Positions 52,630 to 61,101 of a stretch of DNA of 64,000 nucleotides are shown here, piece after piece; the first letter of the stretch is position 1; each line of letters begins with the position of its first letter. The translations under genes were made by a program, and so were the position numbers. Origin of the DNA: Chlorobiota bacterium (GTDB taxonomy: Bacteria > Bacteroidota > Ignavibacteria > OLB7); NCBI GenBank assembly GCA_028287785.1, contig JAQBOZ010000021.1:20096-84095 (forward strand), read 5' to 3'. Under the pieces are notes generated by a model that was not told where the DNA came from, made no database searches, and saw only the letters and a list, made by a program, of their open reading frames with translations.

Positions 52630-53223
52630 CTATTGGCTTCGCGTCGTCCTTCCCGACGCGTTGAATATCCTGTAGTTCTTGAGCCCCTCGTCGCTCTCGA
52701 AACCCTTCCCCTCCAGCGTCCGCCCGCGCACCCCATCCACGATCCTGACATGCGCGTCGGAATGGAGAAGGCGCCGCTCGTTGGACCAGTTGAGCTCATC
52801 GGTATCGACGGTGGTCTTGTTCCGGTCGCTCTGCACGTGGACCGCGCCGTAGGCCACCATATCCCTGGTCCTGTCATCCACGCGGGCGCTGTCGGCGATC
52901 AGCGTGGCGCTGATGCTCCCGTCGATATCATAGAACTCCACATAGACGCCGCTGTCCAGGAGGGTCATCATTTTGCTCGCGTACTTTCGCGCATGTCCCA
53001 CCACCAGCCGCGCCTTGGTCCTGGCCGAGTCGGTGAAGAGGATCGTGGTGCGCCACGACTCGTTCTCGGGGGCATCCTTGGAGATGTTTATCACATCGCG
53101 AGGCGCATCCGGCTTGGAGGCACAGCCGGTGAAATGGCCGAGAGCGATCAGGAAGAGCGCAATCGGAAGGATGATGCCGATGACCCGCACGGTGAGCGGC
53201 GAACGGAGATATGCCCGCGTCAT
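52630..53223 (-). CDS. lptC: LPS export protein LptC-like lipoprotein
   Basis: The 197-residue protein has an N-terminal hydrophobic signal (residues 12-30) with lipobox F-T-G-C (Cys34), then a beta-jellyroll-like segment. It reads LFTDSARTKARLVVGHARKYA and later AYGAVHVQSDRNKTTVDTDELNW, typical of the LptC/OstA family. LptC links the inner-membrane LptBFG transporter to the LptA bridge in moving LPS outward. It overlaps kdsD by 4 bp (ATGA), placing it in a coupled LPS-synthesis unit. The lipid anchor, instead of a plain TM, is common outside Proteobacteria. Confidence 0.85.
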   Translation of the reverse strand: MTRAYLRSPLTVRVIGIILPIALFLIALGHFTGCASKPDAPRDVINISKDAPENESWRTTILFTDSARTKARLVVGHARKYASKMMTLLDSGVYVEFYDIDGSISATLIADSARVDDRTRDMVAYGAVHVQSDRNKTTVDTDELNWSNERRLLHSDAHVRIVDGVRGRTLEGKGFESDEGLKNYRIFNASGRTTRSQ

Positions 53224-54194
53224 GATTTCAGCCCCGCCTCGATAAGATCGTGAAGATGGACGACGCCGAGAAGCCCTCCCGCCGCATCGACCACGGGAAG
53301 CTGCATCCGCTTGTGCTCCTCCAGCATCACCAGCGCGGCCGAGCCGAGCATGTCGGGGGGAGCGGACATCGGGTCGGTGGTCATCATCTCGGATGCGCGC
53401 ATCGCGTAGATATCGGCCTTCCGCTCCAGCAGCCGGCGGAGATCGCCATCGGTGATGATCCCGCGCAGCAGGCCCCCGTCCACCACGAACGTGGCGCCAA
53501 GGCGTTTCCGGCTGATCTCCATCACCACCGCCTCGAACGGCGCGCCCGGCGCAACCGCCGGCACCTTCTCCTCGCGCTTCATGATATCCTCCAGTTTCAG
53601 CAGCAGGCGCCTCCCTATGACCCCTCCCGGATGGGTGGCGGCGAAATCGGCGCGGGTAAACCCCTTCAGCTCGTAGAGGACCACGGCAAGCGCGTCCCCC
53701 AGGGCAAGCATCGCGGTGGTGGATGATGTGGGGGCCAGATCGAACGGACAGGCCTCACGTTCCACCGAGCAGTCCAGGACGATATCGGAGGCGCGGGCAA
53801 GCTGGCTTCCGGCGCCGCCGGTCAGGGCGATGATCTTCACCCCCAGCCTCCGAAGCGGCGGCAGAAGCTGCGCCAGCTCCGGGGAGTCGCCGCTCTTTGA
53901 AAGGATCATCACCACATCGCCGGGCCGGGCCATGCCAAGATCGCCGTGGAGCGCGTCGTTCGGGTGCATGTAGTAGGCGGGGGTGCCGGTGCTGTTGAGC
54001 GTTGCGGTGATCTTCTGCGCGATAATCCCGGACTTCCCGACGCCGGTCAGCAGCACGTGCCCGCGGCATTCGTGAAGAAGCTCGATCGCGCCGCCGAACG
54101 CGCCGTCGATCCGCGCGGCAAGATCATCCAGCGCATCCCGCTCGATCCGGATCACCTCGCGGCCGCGCGCCGCCGTCGCGGAAAAATCAATCAT
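53220..54194 (-). CDS. kdsD: Arabinose-5-phosphate isomerase (KdsD/KpsF family)
   Basis: This is a 324-residue protein with an N-terminal SIS sugar-isomerase domain (about 40-180, including LTGVGKSGIIAQKI and LSKSGDSPELAQLLP) and two CBS domains (about 205-260 and 270-324). It converts ribulose-5-phosphate to arabinose-5-phosphate, the first step to Kdo for LPS. The family is well known. It overlaps lptC by 4 bp and the unknown gene upstream by 8 bp, matching the kdsA upstream. Confidence 0.95.
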   Translation of the reverse strand: MIDFSATAARGREVIRIERDALDDLAARIDGAFGGAIELLHECRGHVLLTGVGKSGIIAQKITATLNSTGTPAYYMHPNDALHGDLGMARPGDVVMILSKSGDSPELAQLLPPLRRLGVKIIALTGGAGSQLARASDIVLDCSVEREACPFDLAPTSSTTAMLALGDALAVVLYELKGFTRADFAATHPGGVIGRRLLLKLEDIMKREEKVPAVAPGAPFEAVVMEISRKRLGATFVVDGGLLRGIITDGDLRRLLERKADIYAMRASEMMTTDPMSAPPDMLGSAALVMLEEHKRMQLPVVDAAGGLLGVVHLHDLIEAGLKS

Positions 54195-54978
54195 CCCCGT
54201 TTCCCTTGAAGACGTTGAGCACCCTCCCCAGGAGCCCTTCCCTGCGCGGCTGGCTCGGGGTCGCTTCGCGCAGTCGCTCCGGATCGATCTTGCGAAAGCT
54301 CATGTTGTATCTGATAAATGCCAGGCGGAGATCGACATCGGTGAAGTCATCGAGCGCCGTGAAGAGCCGCCTGTGGTCGAGCGCGATGCCGGGATCGCGA
54401 ATCCCCTTCAACAGCATCAGCTCGTTATAATAGTTGGTGACCGGGACCAGCGTGCTGGTCATATCGGCGCGGTCGTGCAGCCAGAGAACGCGTTTGACGG
54501 GGGAGACGGTGAGCAGCAGCTCCCCTTTCGCATCAAGGCCGATCTCCCGCACGGGGCCGCCGGTGGCGGGGCATGGGTTGCCGGGGTTCCAGCGGGAATA
54601 ACTCCATCGCCGCGCCTCCGTCCACTCGCCGGAATCCGCAACGGCATCGAGCCCCGATATCTGGAACTCGACCAGGCCATCATCGTTGGGTTGATGGACG
54701 GCGAGCGTCATCACCTCCTCCCTCCCGCCGGGAGCCACCATGATGATCTCCCCATAGGCGACGATCGGCTGCATCCCCTCCGTCCTGTCGATCTCCGCGC
54801 CGCCGACCGGGCCCAGCACGAAATCATCGGTTCCCCAACGCCCCTCACCAAGCAGAACATACCCATCCAGGCTCCCGAGAAACCGGGCATAGCCGGGACG
54901 ATCGGCGGGGAGCAGATATGCCAGCCATGCCCATTCCACGGGGGAAAGCTCGCGCGGGAATTGTGAGGGATCAGCCAT
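54187..54978 (-). CDS. Unknown protein between kdsA and kdsD
   Basis: The 263-residue protein (from the ATG at 54978) is not recognised. It starts with MADPSQFPRELSPVEWAWL and has no signal peptide or membrane segment. It is acidic to neutral with mixed alpha/beta character. A Trp-rich stretch (RRWSYSRWNPGNPCP) and a basic tail (LREATPSQPRREGLLGR) are visible. It overlaps kdsA by 8 bp and kdsD by 8 bp, so it is almost surely co-translated with the Kdo genes. Role unknown, possibly an accessory of LPS-core synthesis. Confidence 0.75.
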   Translation of the reverse strand: MADPSQFPRELSPVEWAWLAYLLPADRPGYARFLGSLDGYVLLGEGRWGTDDFVLGPVGGAEIDRTEGMQPIVAYGEIIMVAPGGREEVMTLAVHQPNDDGLVEFQISGLDAVADSGEWTEARRWSYSRWNPGNPCPATGGPVREIGLDAKGELLLTVSPVKRVLWLHDRADMTSTLVPVTNYYNELMLLKGIRDPGIALDHRRLFTALDDFTDVDLRLAFIRYNMSFRKIDPERLREATPSQPRREGLLGRVLNVFKGNGDD

Positions 54979-55786
54979 GCGTCGCGATTCCGGAGAAGAA
55001 CTCGTGGGCGGCCACGCACTGGCGCACGAAATCATCAGCCCTATCGAGCGGCAGTTGCGACGCGGCATCGGAGAGTGCGCGGGATGGATCGGGATGGGTT
55101 TCGAAGAAGACGCCCTGAACGCCGACAGCGATCGCGGCGCGGGCAAGCGGCAGGATAAACTCCGGCTGCCCGCCGGAAACGCCGGACGCGCTTGGAAGCT
55201 GCACGGAATGGGTGGCATCGTAGACGACCGGAACGCCGGCGCGCCCCATGATCACCAGCCCGCGCATATCGACCACCAGATTATGATATCCGAACGTGGT
55301 CCCGCGCTCGCAGAGCATCACCGTATCACCACCGGCCGCCCGCGCTTTCCGCACGGCGTGCTCCATATCCTCCGGCGCAACGAACTGCCCCTTCTTGATG
55401 TTGAGCGGCTTCCCGGTCCGCGCCGCGGCCTGGATCAACTCGGTCTGCCGGCAGAGAAACGCGGGGATCTGAAGCAGATCCACGTATCGCGCGGCCAGCT
55501 CCGCATCCCGCTCCGAATGGATATCGGTCACGGTGGACATGCCGAACTCCGCGCCGGTCTCCGCCAGGATGGCAAGCGCCTCCTCATCGCCGATGGACAT
55601 GAAGGAATCGCCGCTGGTCCTGTTCGCCTTTTTGAAGGAGCCTTTCAGGATGATCGGGACGGCGTAGCGCTCGGAGAGGCCGGCCAGATGGCCCGCGGTC
55701 CGGCGGAGCATCTCCCTCCCTTCCACCAGGCATGGCCCGGCGAGGAAGAAGAAGCGGGACTGGAGATCGAAGGTGCCAAGAAGCAT
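54971..55786 (-). CDS. kdsA: 3-deoxy-8-phosphooctulonate synthase (Kdo-8-P synthase)
   Basis: This 271-residue TIM-barrel enzyme joins arabinose-5-phosphate and phosphoenolpyruvate to give Kdo-8-phosphate. Motifs are FFLAGPCLVEG at the start, LKGSFKKANRTSGDSF, LQIPAFLCRQTELI, then LCERGTTFGYHNLVVDMRG and DATHSVQLP. It heads the four-gene LPS unit. The ATG at 55786 directly follows a -7 promoter-like box. Confidence 0.97.
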   Translation of the reverse strand: MLLGTFDLQSRFFFLAGPCLVEGREMLRRTAGHLAGLSERYAVPIILKGSFKKANRTSGDSFMSIGDEEALAILAETGAEFGMSTVTDIHSERDAELAARYVDLLQIPAFLCRQTELIQAAARTGKPLNIKKGQFVAPEDMEHAVRKARAAGGDTVMLCERGTTFGYHNLVVDMRGLVIMGRAGVPVVYDATHSVQLPSASGVSGGQPEFILPLARAAIAVGVQGVFFETHPDPSRALSDAASQLPLDRADDFVRQCVAAHEFFSGIATHG

Positions 55787-55794
55787 AATGTGGG

Positions 55795-55827
55795 CAAGGA
55801 TACAACGGAGAGGAGCCCAAGTGCAAA
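55795..55827 (-). promoter_or_regulatory. Candidate Bacteroidota promoter of kdsA, near-leaderless
   Basis: On the minus strand TTTG (55824-55827), 21 bases, then TATCCTTG (55795-55802) is one mismatch from TTTG-N19-21-TAnnTTTG. The kdsA ATG is 8 bases past the -7 box, which predicts an almost leaderless transcript. Confidence 0.5.
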
Positions 55828-55850
55828 CGCGGGGGAGCAACATTAACGAG

Positions 55851-55887
55851 GAAAGCTCCCCGACGGCGCAACCATCGGGGAGCTTTC
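55851..55887 (-). terminator. Terminator after the thrombospondin-repeat gene
   Basis: GAAAGCTCCCCGA pairs with TCGGGGAGCTTTC (13 bp) around an 11-base loop. It lies 26 bases past the stop at 55913 on the minus strand and separates it from the kdsA promoter. Confidence 0.7.
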
Positions 55888-55912
55888 GGAACGTATCGCG
55901 ATGCGCCGAGGG

Positions 55913-57361
55913 CTATCGGCCGCGCTCGCCACCGGCCGGGATAAGCGGATCGGTGCCGTTGAGCACTTCCTGACCGTCGCTGATGCCGTCCTCGTCGGTA
56001 TCGGCGCGGAGAGGATCGGTGCGGCGACCCGGCGTCAGGATTTCCTGACCATCGCTCAGGCCGTCGCCATCGCTGTCGCTGACAAGCGGATTGGACTTGT
56101 AGGTATTGACCTCAAGGCCATCGCTCAGGCCATCGCCATCGGTATCGGCGTTGTTCGGATCGGTATGGGTTATCGAGTTCTCCACGCCGTCCGGGATGCC
56201 GTCGCCATCGCTGTCCTGCTCCGGCATATAGATATCCTCGCCACGCTCATAGAGCGCGGAGTTGGAGCGGAACGGCGGCGCGTACCGGACGCCGAGGAAA
56301 AGCTCGGGGCGATTCGGGCCCCGCGAAGGGCGGTAGAATGAGTGTTCCAGATGCTTGGCGCCAACCTCGAGATCGAAATCCTTGATGCTCCTGACGACAA
56401 GCGCCGCGTTCACATCCTCGCCGGAGATCTCGAACTCGCCGATATAATCCTTGTAGCGATAGCGAACCGCGAGCATCGGGTTCATGCCGAGCACCGCAAG
56501 GTTGCTGCTGTCCGCCGATGTCTCCCGCATCTTATCGGTGTAGAAGAGATTGAGATACTTGGAGATGGGCCCGGAGCCGGAATATTTGCCGGTTCCAAGG
56601 CCGAGCGCCACGCTGAGCCCCTTGCGGGTGACATAGCGGACGGGGACCGGAATCGGCGTGATGTTCGGCGGAAGGAACCCGCGGACGTAGCTGTTGGTAT
56701 CGAGCGGCAGGGTGCGGTAGTTGTTGGTATCGACAAACCCACGGCCGCTGTAGTTGGTATCCATCACATTCCGCATCGCCATCCAGCGCCGGAGCTGCTC
56801 GGGATCGAGATCGGGATACGCCCTGGCGATCACCTCCGCCCGGTCGCTCACGCTCGGCTTCTCGCCGAACCAGTAGGAGACCAGAAGGCTGTAGGCGTTC
56901 TTGGGGCTGAAAATGCTGTTATCGGACTGAAGATTCTTGGTCGGGCTGAAGTCCTTGTCGGAGGCGAAGATCCCCTCCCATCCGATCGACGCGCTCCAGC
57001 GGGAGCTGTCGGTGCCGAAGCCATCCCGGCCGACCTGCGGGTTCCAGAAGAGGAACGGAGAGATGGCGCTGAAGGCGTTGATCTTGAGGCCGCCGCGCAT
57101 CTGCCAGTAATCGAGGGAGATGGAGCCGTTGACATCGACGACGGTATCGAACGGGATGTTGACGCGCGCGGTCGGGGCAAGCTCGCTGTGGATCGGGCCG
57201 ATGGCCTCCCCACTGACGATCACCTTCCAGTTGGAGAAGCGTTCCCAGACATGGCGCATTTCAAGCACCTGCGCGCGCGCGGCATTGTTCACGGCGAACA
57301 GCGCCACGGCGGCAAGGAGAAAGCGTATCGCGATACCGGCAGGTTTACGTGCAAAATTCAT
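55913..57361 (-). CDS. Outer-membrane-type protein with thrombospondin type-3 repeats
   Basis: The 482-residue protein has a signal peptide (cleavage near ARAQV, about 30). A middle region of about 350 residues has beta-strand character and may be a barrel or beta-sandwich. The last 95 residues hold four Ca-binding type-3 repeats of the form D-x-D-G-D-G-x-x-D (DSDGDGIPDG, DTDGDGLSDG, DSDGDGLSDG, DTDEDGISDG). It lacks the OmpA C-domain that usually follows such repeats. Probably a surface protein with a calcium-stiffened stalk. Confidence 0.8.
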   Translation of the reverse strand: MNFARKPAGIAIRFLLAAVALFAVNNAARAQVLEMRHVWERFSNWKVIVSGEAIGPIHSELAPTARVNIPFDTVVDVNGSISLDYWQMRGGLKINAFSAISPFLFWNPQVGRDGFGTDSSRWSASIGWEGIFASDKDFSPTKNLQSDNSIFSPKNAYSLLVSYWFGEKPSVSDRAEVIARAYPDLDPEQLRRWMAMRNVMDTNYSGRGFVDTNNYRTLPLDTNSYVRGFLPPNITPIPVPVRYVTRKGLSVALGLGTGKYSGSGPISKYLNLFYTDKMRETSADSSNLAVLGMNPMLAVRYRYKDYIGEFEISGEDVNAALVVRSIKDFDLEVGAKHLEHSFYRPSRGPNRPELFLGVRYAPPFRSNSALYERGEDIYMPEQDSDGDGIPDGVENSITHTDPNNADTDGDGLSDGLEVNTYKSNPLVSDSDGDGLSDGQEILTPGRRTDPLRADTDEDGISDGQEVLNGTDPLIPAGGERGR

Positions 57362-57581
57362 AACGATTCCATTTCATTCGGAGCAAGCCGGGTTGCCGGA
57401 CCCGCGCCGAAGGGAGTACATGGAGAAGAGGGCTTCCTGCCCAATGAGAACAACAAAGGGGATGCCTCGACACTCGGGCCCGCCATGATGACGTGCCTTC
57501 CCGTGAGACCTCCCCGTACTATCTCCCCCTCCGCTCCCGTTTTATGGACCTGCTACCAAACGGCTGGAGAGGAGGAATATA

Positions 57582-58034
57582 TCAATGAACCGTGTCGTGC
57601 GCGTTCAGCATCAGACGGCTCCCGCCGAAACTGATATCCCCGGACTCCGCAAGAAGCGTGCTGACAAGCTCCTTTACTTCGCCGACGCCAAGGGCCTGAA
57701 AGCCGGAGACATGGGCGCGACTGATGATCATCTCCAGTTCCATCTCGTCAAGCAGACCGATCTGCACCATCAGCAGAAGATAGCCGTAGGCGTCGGTCTG
57801 GAAGAGCGCACGCTCCGATTCATGAAGGATACGGAACGACTGCGTATTGCGGGCCGGCGCGGTGCTGGTGGCCCCGAACACGGCGCGATCGGCAATCCAG
57901 CAGAAGGCCGTGCCGATCTCGACATCGGTGTAGCCATCGGTCGCCAGATGCTTCACATCTATCGATTCAATCGGGGTATCCTTGCGAATCTGCGTAATGA
58001 GGTACAGAATGATCTCAATAATCCTCTCGTTCAT
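57582..58034 (-). CDS. smg: Smg-family protein (DUF494)
   Basis: The 150-residue cytoplasmic protein begins MNERIIEIILYLITQIRK and ends with FGGSRLMLNAH. Helical blocks such as GYTDVEIGTAFCWIAD, with the F-R-I-L-H-E-S-E-R middle segment, match the Smg/DUF494 family, which is of unknown function and is often near dprA/topA. No such neighbours here. An upstream in-frame GTG at 58043 is an alternative start. Confidence 0.85.
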   Translation of the reverse strand: MNERIIEIILYLITQIRKDTPIESIDVKHLATDGYTDVEIGTAFCWIADRAVFGATSTAPARNTQSFRILHESERALFQTDAYGYLLLMVQIGLLDEMELEMIISRAHVSGFQALGVGEVKELVSTLLAESGDISFGGSRLMLNAHDTVH

Positions 58035-58234
58035 TATGTTCACTCGTAAAGTAAATCGCCAAGAGTCTCATGAATCAGCTCCTCCGGCGAGCCGCTTGCA
58101 CCCCGCGCCGTCCAGAATCCGGGGCATGACCGACCGGAAGCCGTTCGATGCGCCCGAGTATGAAAATCGGCGAAAGCGAAAATAGGGCGTAGAAGCACGG
58201 GAATCAACGCCGCCGCCAATCCTTACAAAGAAAC

Positions 58235-58645
58235 TTACGACCCCAGAAACCTCTCCTCAAGCCGGCTCATTGCCTCCCGCTGCGGGCCGGTGGCGTCATC
58301 ATGCCCCAGAAGATGAAGCGTTCCGTGGATCGCAAGTCGCTTTATCTCCTCATAAAGCCCGACTTTGTACTCGGCGGCCTGCTCCCTGGCGCGATCGACG
58401 CTGATGTAGATCTCCCCCTCCAGCGGCTTCTCCTCCAGCAGAAATGTAATGACGTCGGTATAATAATCGTGCTTCAGATGTTCGCGATTCATCCGGAGCA
58501 GCTCATCATCATCCACCAGAATCACGTTGACCGTCGCGCTCCTCACCTTCCCGGCGGTCAGCACGCGCTCCACGGACGCGCCGATCGCCTCGCGACGAAG
58601 CCTTGTGCGCGGGTGTGCATTGATCACGGTGATATCAAGGTTCAT
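58235..58645 (-). CDS. ybeY: Endoribonuclease/rRNA maturation factor YbeY
   Basis: The 136-residue metalloprotein acts in 16S rRNA 3' maturation and ribosome quality control. The zinc motif is H107-G-T-L-H111-L-L-G-H-D-D117. The first two His ligands match, but the third (normally His in HGxLHLxGxDH) is Asp here, a form common in Bacteroidota. An upstream D-Y-Y-T-D-V-I-T-F-L motif is conserved. Normal length. Minus strand, downstream of a hypothetical gene. Confidence 0.93.
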   Translation of the reverse strand: MNLDITVINAHPRTRLRREAIGASVERVLTAGKVRSATVNVILVDDDELLRMNREHLKHDYYTDVITFLLEEKPLEGEIYISVDRAREQAAEYKVGLYEEIKRLAIHGTLHLLGHDDATGPQREAMSRLEERFLGS

Positions 58646-58723
58646 CGGATGATGGTGTGAATCGGATGGAGTGATATTCCCGGGGCCGGCCGAACGGCGC
58701 CGGTGCGTACCATGCCGACGAGG

Positions 58724-59137
58724 TTATTCGGCGGATACATTTTCGGCAAGGCCAAGCTGCATCGCGGCAAGCAGAAGCGATGGCTCCAGCGTGACGAAAT
58801 CGGCGGCGATGGTGGCCCGGTCCACATTTGAAAAGAGCGAACAGGTCCCCGATGCCCCGACGACGAGGCCGGAGATCTTCTCCCCCTGCTCGGCCACGAA
58901 GATCACCTCGCCGGGCTCCACCGGAACGTACCGGGTGACATCGTGCAACTCGAAATAACCATGCACGGTCTGCGCCGACAGGATGATCCGCCCCCCTTCC
59001 AGCGTCGTCAACGTCAGCACAATGGCCGGTGTGGCCGCGCCGTCGCCGATATAGCAGACGGTCTCCGCGCCGTTTCGCTCCTGACGTGCGTCGAGGATCG
59101 TGACGATGGCATCGATGGATTCACTGGAGAGCTTCAC
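58724..59137 (-). CDS. Hypothetical protein, 137 residues
   Basis: The frame starts at a GTG and encodes 137 residues with no signal peptide. Alternating strands and turns (ETVCYIGDGAATPAIVLTLTTLEGG, then YVPVEPGEVIFVAEQGEKISG) suggest a small beta-barrel fold such as OB or a PRC-like domain. It is separated from ybeY by 78 bp. No family recognised. A coding origin is supported by composition only. Confidence 0.5.
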   Translation of the reverse strand: MKLSSESIDAIVTILDARQERNGAETVCYIGDGAATPAIVLTLTTLEGGRIILSAQTVHGYFELHDVTRYVPVEPGEVIFVAEQGEKISGLVVGASGTCSLFSNVDRATIAADFVTLEPSLLLAAMQLGLAENVSAE

Positions 59138-59306
59138 TGCGTCGGCAAGGATCGGTTAATGGGTCTGTGAGCCGGGATGCAAGCCCGCGACATGAGCCGC
59201 GTTCTCCATCCGGGAAAGGAAATAATATAGCTCCATCCCCATCGACCCACAAATGCGTGATGCGGCCGGCGCGGATTTGCCCGCTCCCCGGATATATCTA
59301 ATGAGA

Positions 59307-59337
59307 CATCCTCCGAAGCATGCGCTGCCGGAGGATG
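59307..59337 (-). terminator. Hairpin after the small TM gene
   Basis: CATCCTCCG pairs with CGGAGGATG (9 bp) 44 bases past the stop at 59381 on the minus strand, with no T tract. Confidence 0.4.
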
Positions 59338-59380
59338 ATCTCTCTCTCGGTTACGATATCCCTCAGCGAAGCCGTCCGGT

Positions 59381-59632
59381 TCAGGCCTCCCGAGTGGAGC
59401 CGCGATTGGTAAGCGCAACGATGATGATCAGGAACACTGCCACGCCGATCGCCCAGATCCACCACGTGCCATACCATGCGCCGCCGGCACCGGGCGATTT
59501 TACATCGACATTGACATCCACTTTCTTCGGCACGTCCTGCGCGAACACGACCGCCTGGAAAACCCATCCCTGTACTGCCAGCAGCGTGGCGATGATCGGG
59601 CGCACAACTGCGCTATTGACTATGTTCGACAT
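59381..59632 (-). CDS. Small secreted or membrane protein
   Basis: The 83-residue protein has a signal-like N-terminus (IIATLLAVQGWVFQAVVFAQD), a short polar stretch with VPKKVDVNVDVKSPGAGG, and a C-terminal membrane helix (WWIWAIGVAVFLIIIVAL). GGGGGT precedes the ATG. No family is recognised. It resembles short membrane-anchored proteins of unknown role. It lies downstream of the nitrilase gene on the same strand. Confidence 0.6.
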   Translation of the reverse strand: MSNIVNSAVVRPIIATLLAVQGWVFQAVVFAQDVPKKVDVNVDVKSPGAGGAWYGTWWIWAIGVAVFLIIIVALTNRGSTREA

Positions 59633-59787
59633 GATAATACCCCCAATCTTTTGGTCATGACTGTTTCGACTCCTGAAACTCCCGAACCACCCGGCCCGGA
59701 GCCACATGCGGGGATGGCCGCGGTTCCGATCGCAGGTCCATTCCATCCCTCATGAATCAGATTGCTGGCAACTACCATGCCGCGAGC

Positions 59788-59815
59788 GAGCCCGACACTG
59801 TCACACGCCGGGCTC
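59788..59815 (-). terminator. Hairpin after the nitrilase gene
   Basis: GAGCCCG pairs with CGGGCTC (7 bp) 23 bases past the stop at 59838, with no T tract. Confidence 0.4.
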
Positions 59816-59837
59816 AGGCGAAAATCGAATCATTATT

Positions 59838-60632
59838 CTATGCTCTGTAAAGCTCCGGCCGCCGGTCGGCAAAGATGTCGTTGTACGCGTTGAACGCCTT
59901 GTTCCGCGTCGCAAGCGGATCGGCCTCGGCGGTGATGACGGTCTCCTCATCCGGGCCGGCCATCGCCAGCGGGGTGCTGTTATGGGAGATGATCCGGCTC
60001 TCGCCGGTGAAGCTCAGCTTCTCGCCACCGATCTCCTCGGCCCCGCATCGGTTCGCCGTGACGATGATCACCTTGTTCTCCAGCGCGCGCGTCCGCATGG
60101 TGGGCCCCCAGAGCGATGCGGCCGCCACCAGATTTGATGGATGGGCGATCACGTCGGCACCCGCCAGCGCCAGGGCGCGCGCCGCCTCCGGAAACCGCCA
60201 GTCGTAGCAGATCATCGTCCCGATCCGCACGCCGTTCCACTCCACCACGCCGAACCCGCTGTCCCCCGGCTCGAAGACGAGCTTCTCCTTGTAGAAGAGA
60301 TGCGCCTTCCGGTAGACCGACCAGCTTCCATCGGGGAGGGCGATCAACGCCGAGTTGTAGAGCTTCTCCCCGGCCAGCTCCGCAAACCCGGCCACCACAA
60401 CCATCCCCCGCCCCACCGCCATCGAGCGGATGAACCGGCAGAAACGGCCATCCTCCGGGCTCTCCGCCAGCCCCGCCAGCGCGCTCCGCTCGGTAAAGAA
60501 ATAGCCGGTGGACGCCAGCTCGGGAATGACGAGAAGGTCCGCCCGAACCCCCTCCGTCAGGCTCGCTATCCGTTCGATATTCTCCTCGATACCCCCATGA
60601 ATCGGGGCAGTCTGTACCGCGGCTATGTTCAT
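59838..60632 (-). CDS. Carbon-nitrogen hydrolase (nitrilase superfamily)
   Basis: This is a 264-residue C-N hydrolase. The catalytic triad is Glu38 (VIPELAST), Lys109 (YRKAHLF) and Cys142 (ICYDWRFPEAAR). The ending LATRNKAFNAYNDIFADRRPELY is common in the plant/bacterial amidase and omega-amidase-like branch. It cleaves an amide or nitrile, and the substrate is unknown. The start at 60632 is chosen over a long upstream frame because MNIAAVQTAP is the typical N-terminus. Confidence 0.9.
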   Translation of the reverse strand: MNIAAVQTAPIHGGIEENIERIASLTEGVRADLLVIPELASTGYFFTERSALAGLAESPEDGRFCRFIRSMAVGRGMVVVAGFAELAGEKLYNSALIALPDGSWSVYRKAHLFYKEKLVFEPGDSGFGVVEWNGVRIGTMICYDWRFPEAARALALAGADVIAHPSNLVAAASLWGPTMRTRALENKVIIVTANRCGAEEIGGEKLSFTGESRIISHNSTPLAMAGPDEETVITAEADPLATRNKAFNAYNDIFADRRPELYRA

Positions 60633-61101
60633 GATATGATGCGTTGTTTCCGTTGATGACCGGCCGGCGATATTCGCCGCTGCGGCGCAATATGGCGGCA
60701 CGATGCCCCAAGATGAAAATCCGATGAAAATGATCCATGAATTCCGAAACGGATATTCGATTGAATTCTTTATGAATTTTCGTTCATGATTTTCGATTAT
60801 TACAGAATCGTCATTGCCCTGCAACCCTTGCCGGCACTGCATTCCGTGTTCGGTGGCGGAAAAACATCGCCCTGAAATCTTGTTACATGCGGCCATACGG
60901 CACATAATCCGCGATTATCTTTTTCGGGCCGGTTTCATTACAAAGATTTCATCCCCGCCCAACACTTACTTCCCTAAATTCGCGTCCTCAAAAACCCACC
61001 GTCCGAATCAGGATCCGCTGGATCCAACACTTGGTGATTGTTCAAGCAGCGCGGGACTCCCTCGCGGAGAGAAACCTTGTGCTTCATTCAAACTATTGCT
61101 T

